Below are positions 63,818-64,000 of a stretch of DNA of 64,000 nt, one piece after another; the stretch's first letter is position 1; each line of letters opens with the position of its first letter. Origin of the DNA: JAJPXC01 sp964517875 (GTDB lineage Bacteria > Bacteroidota > Bacteroidia > Bacteroidales > Muribaculaceae); assembly GCA_964517875.1 (NCBI GenBank), contig CAZFEU010000001.1, forward strand, positions 62,001-126,000. The letters are read 5' to 3'. A program made the translations under genes and the position numbers. Below the pieces are notes generated by a model. It made no database searches and was not told the DNA's origin. It saw nothing but the letters and a program-made list of their open reading frames with translations.

Positions 63818-64000
63818 ATGAGTAAACCCTATGTACTTGGTATCGATATAGGTGGTACCAACTCCGTATTCGGACTTGTAGATGCACGAGGCGTGGTAAT
63901 AGCCAGCGGCTCGATCAAAACCGCAAAGCACAACAACATTTACGACTATATCGACGAACTCTACAATGAATCAATGCACCTGATGAAAGCGCACGACGCA
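63818..64000 (+). CDS. ROK-family sugar kinase (glucokinase-like), 5' part only
   Basis: The gene starts at ATG 63818-63820 and is cut by the window edge after 61 codons. The start MSKPYVLGIDIGGTNSVFGL holds the ATP-binding DIGGTN motif of ROK kinases (residues 10-15). The sugar-binding and zinc motifs lie beyond the window. It is likely a glucokinase, but other ROK specificities are possible. Confidence 0.88.
   Translation, partial: MSKPYVLGIDIGGTNSVFGLVDARGVVIASGSIKTAKHNNIYDYIDELYNESMHLMKAHDA

Noticed and set aside
1..64000. CRISPR array, prophage, transposase, rRNA or tRNA genes
   Set aside because: I looked for regular repeats, integrase or transposase motifs and RNA gene signatures on both strands and saw none that hold up; a tRNA or ncRNA search tool would be needed to exclude small RNA genes.

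Overview
The window looks like a piece of a Bacteroidales chromosome, most likely from the Muribaculaceae. This rests on protein families largely restricted to Bacteroidota (DUF5106, DUF4492 beside cytochrome bd, a PG0541-type protein beside an RND pump, DUF4974 anti-sigma factor, a type IX secretion sorting tail) and on many promoters of the Bacteroidota form TTTG/TTG - about 20 bp - TAnnTTTG. Assignment to family level is inference; no rRNA or tRNA gene was recognised.

Layout. 1-3.4 kb: a truncated DUF5106 thioredoxin-like gene and clpB. 3.5-6.3 kb: a small peptide-modification locus made of a 57-residue precursor with two ACGSACGAG repeats, a radical SAM/SPASM maturase, an overlapping MDR-type reductase and a divergent HxlR regulator. 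6.4-8.4 kb: CPBP protease, tRNA methyltransferase and rlmH, overlapping head to tail. 8.5-14.5 kb: topoisomerase IV subunit A, a barrel-like protein, an S41 protease lipoprotein, thymidine kinase and a DUF3108 protein. 14.5-21 kb: valS, an Nfn-like flavoprotein pair and a DegP/HtrA protease. 21-27 kb: a four-gene RND efflux operon with palindromes upstream. 27-35 kb: an AlkD-like protein, the DUF4492-cydA-cydB-ilvA operon, a cation exchanger and guaA. 35-38.5 kb: a PepSY-like lipoprotein, a thioredoxin-VKOR redox pair, a doubtful leader-like peptide and NDH-2. 38.6-43.6 kb: trpS, then an ECF sigma / DUF4974 anti-sigma / outer-membrane barrel module that is visibly AT-richer than its surroundings. 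43.6-59.8 kb: mostly housekeeping (smpB, M3 peptidase, exonuclease, purT, methyltransferase, CvfB-like, nucleotidyltransferase, tsaB, yicC, gmk, nadD, LysM protein, barrel protein, recQ). 59.8-60.2 kb: the only gap above 300 bp. 60.2-64 kb: a beta-propeller protein, a secreted amidase with a T9SS tail, and the start of a ROK kinase.

The most interesting part is 3.4-6.4 kb. The precursor gene is too short for routine ORF calling, is separated from its maturase by a strong hairpin that could attenuate transcription, and the maturase stop overlaps the reductase start. Together these look like a ribosomally made, post-translationally modified peptide (RiPP) pathway whose product is, as far as I know, uncharacterised. 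The thioredoxin-VKOR locus and the ECF-barrel module are the next most unusual. Several start codons were moved from the longest ORF to match operon overlaps, signal peptides or family lengths; this is stated in each entry.
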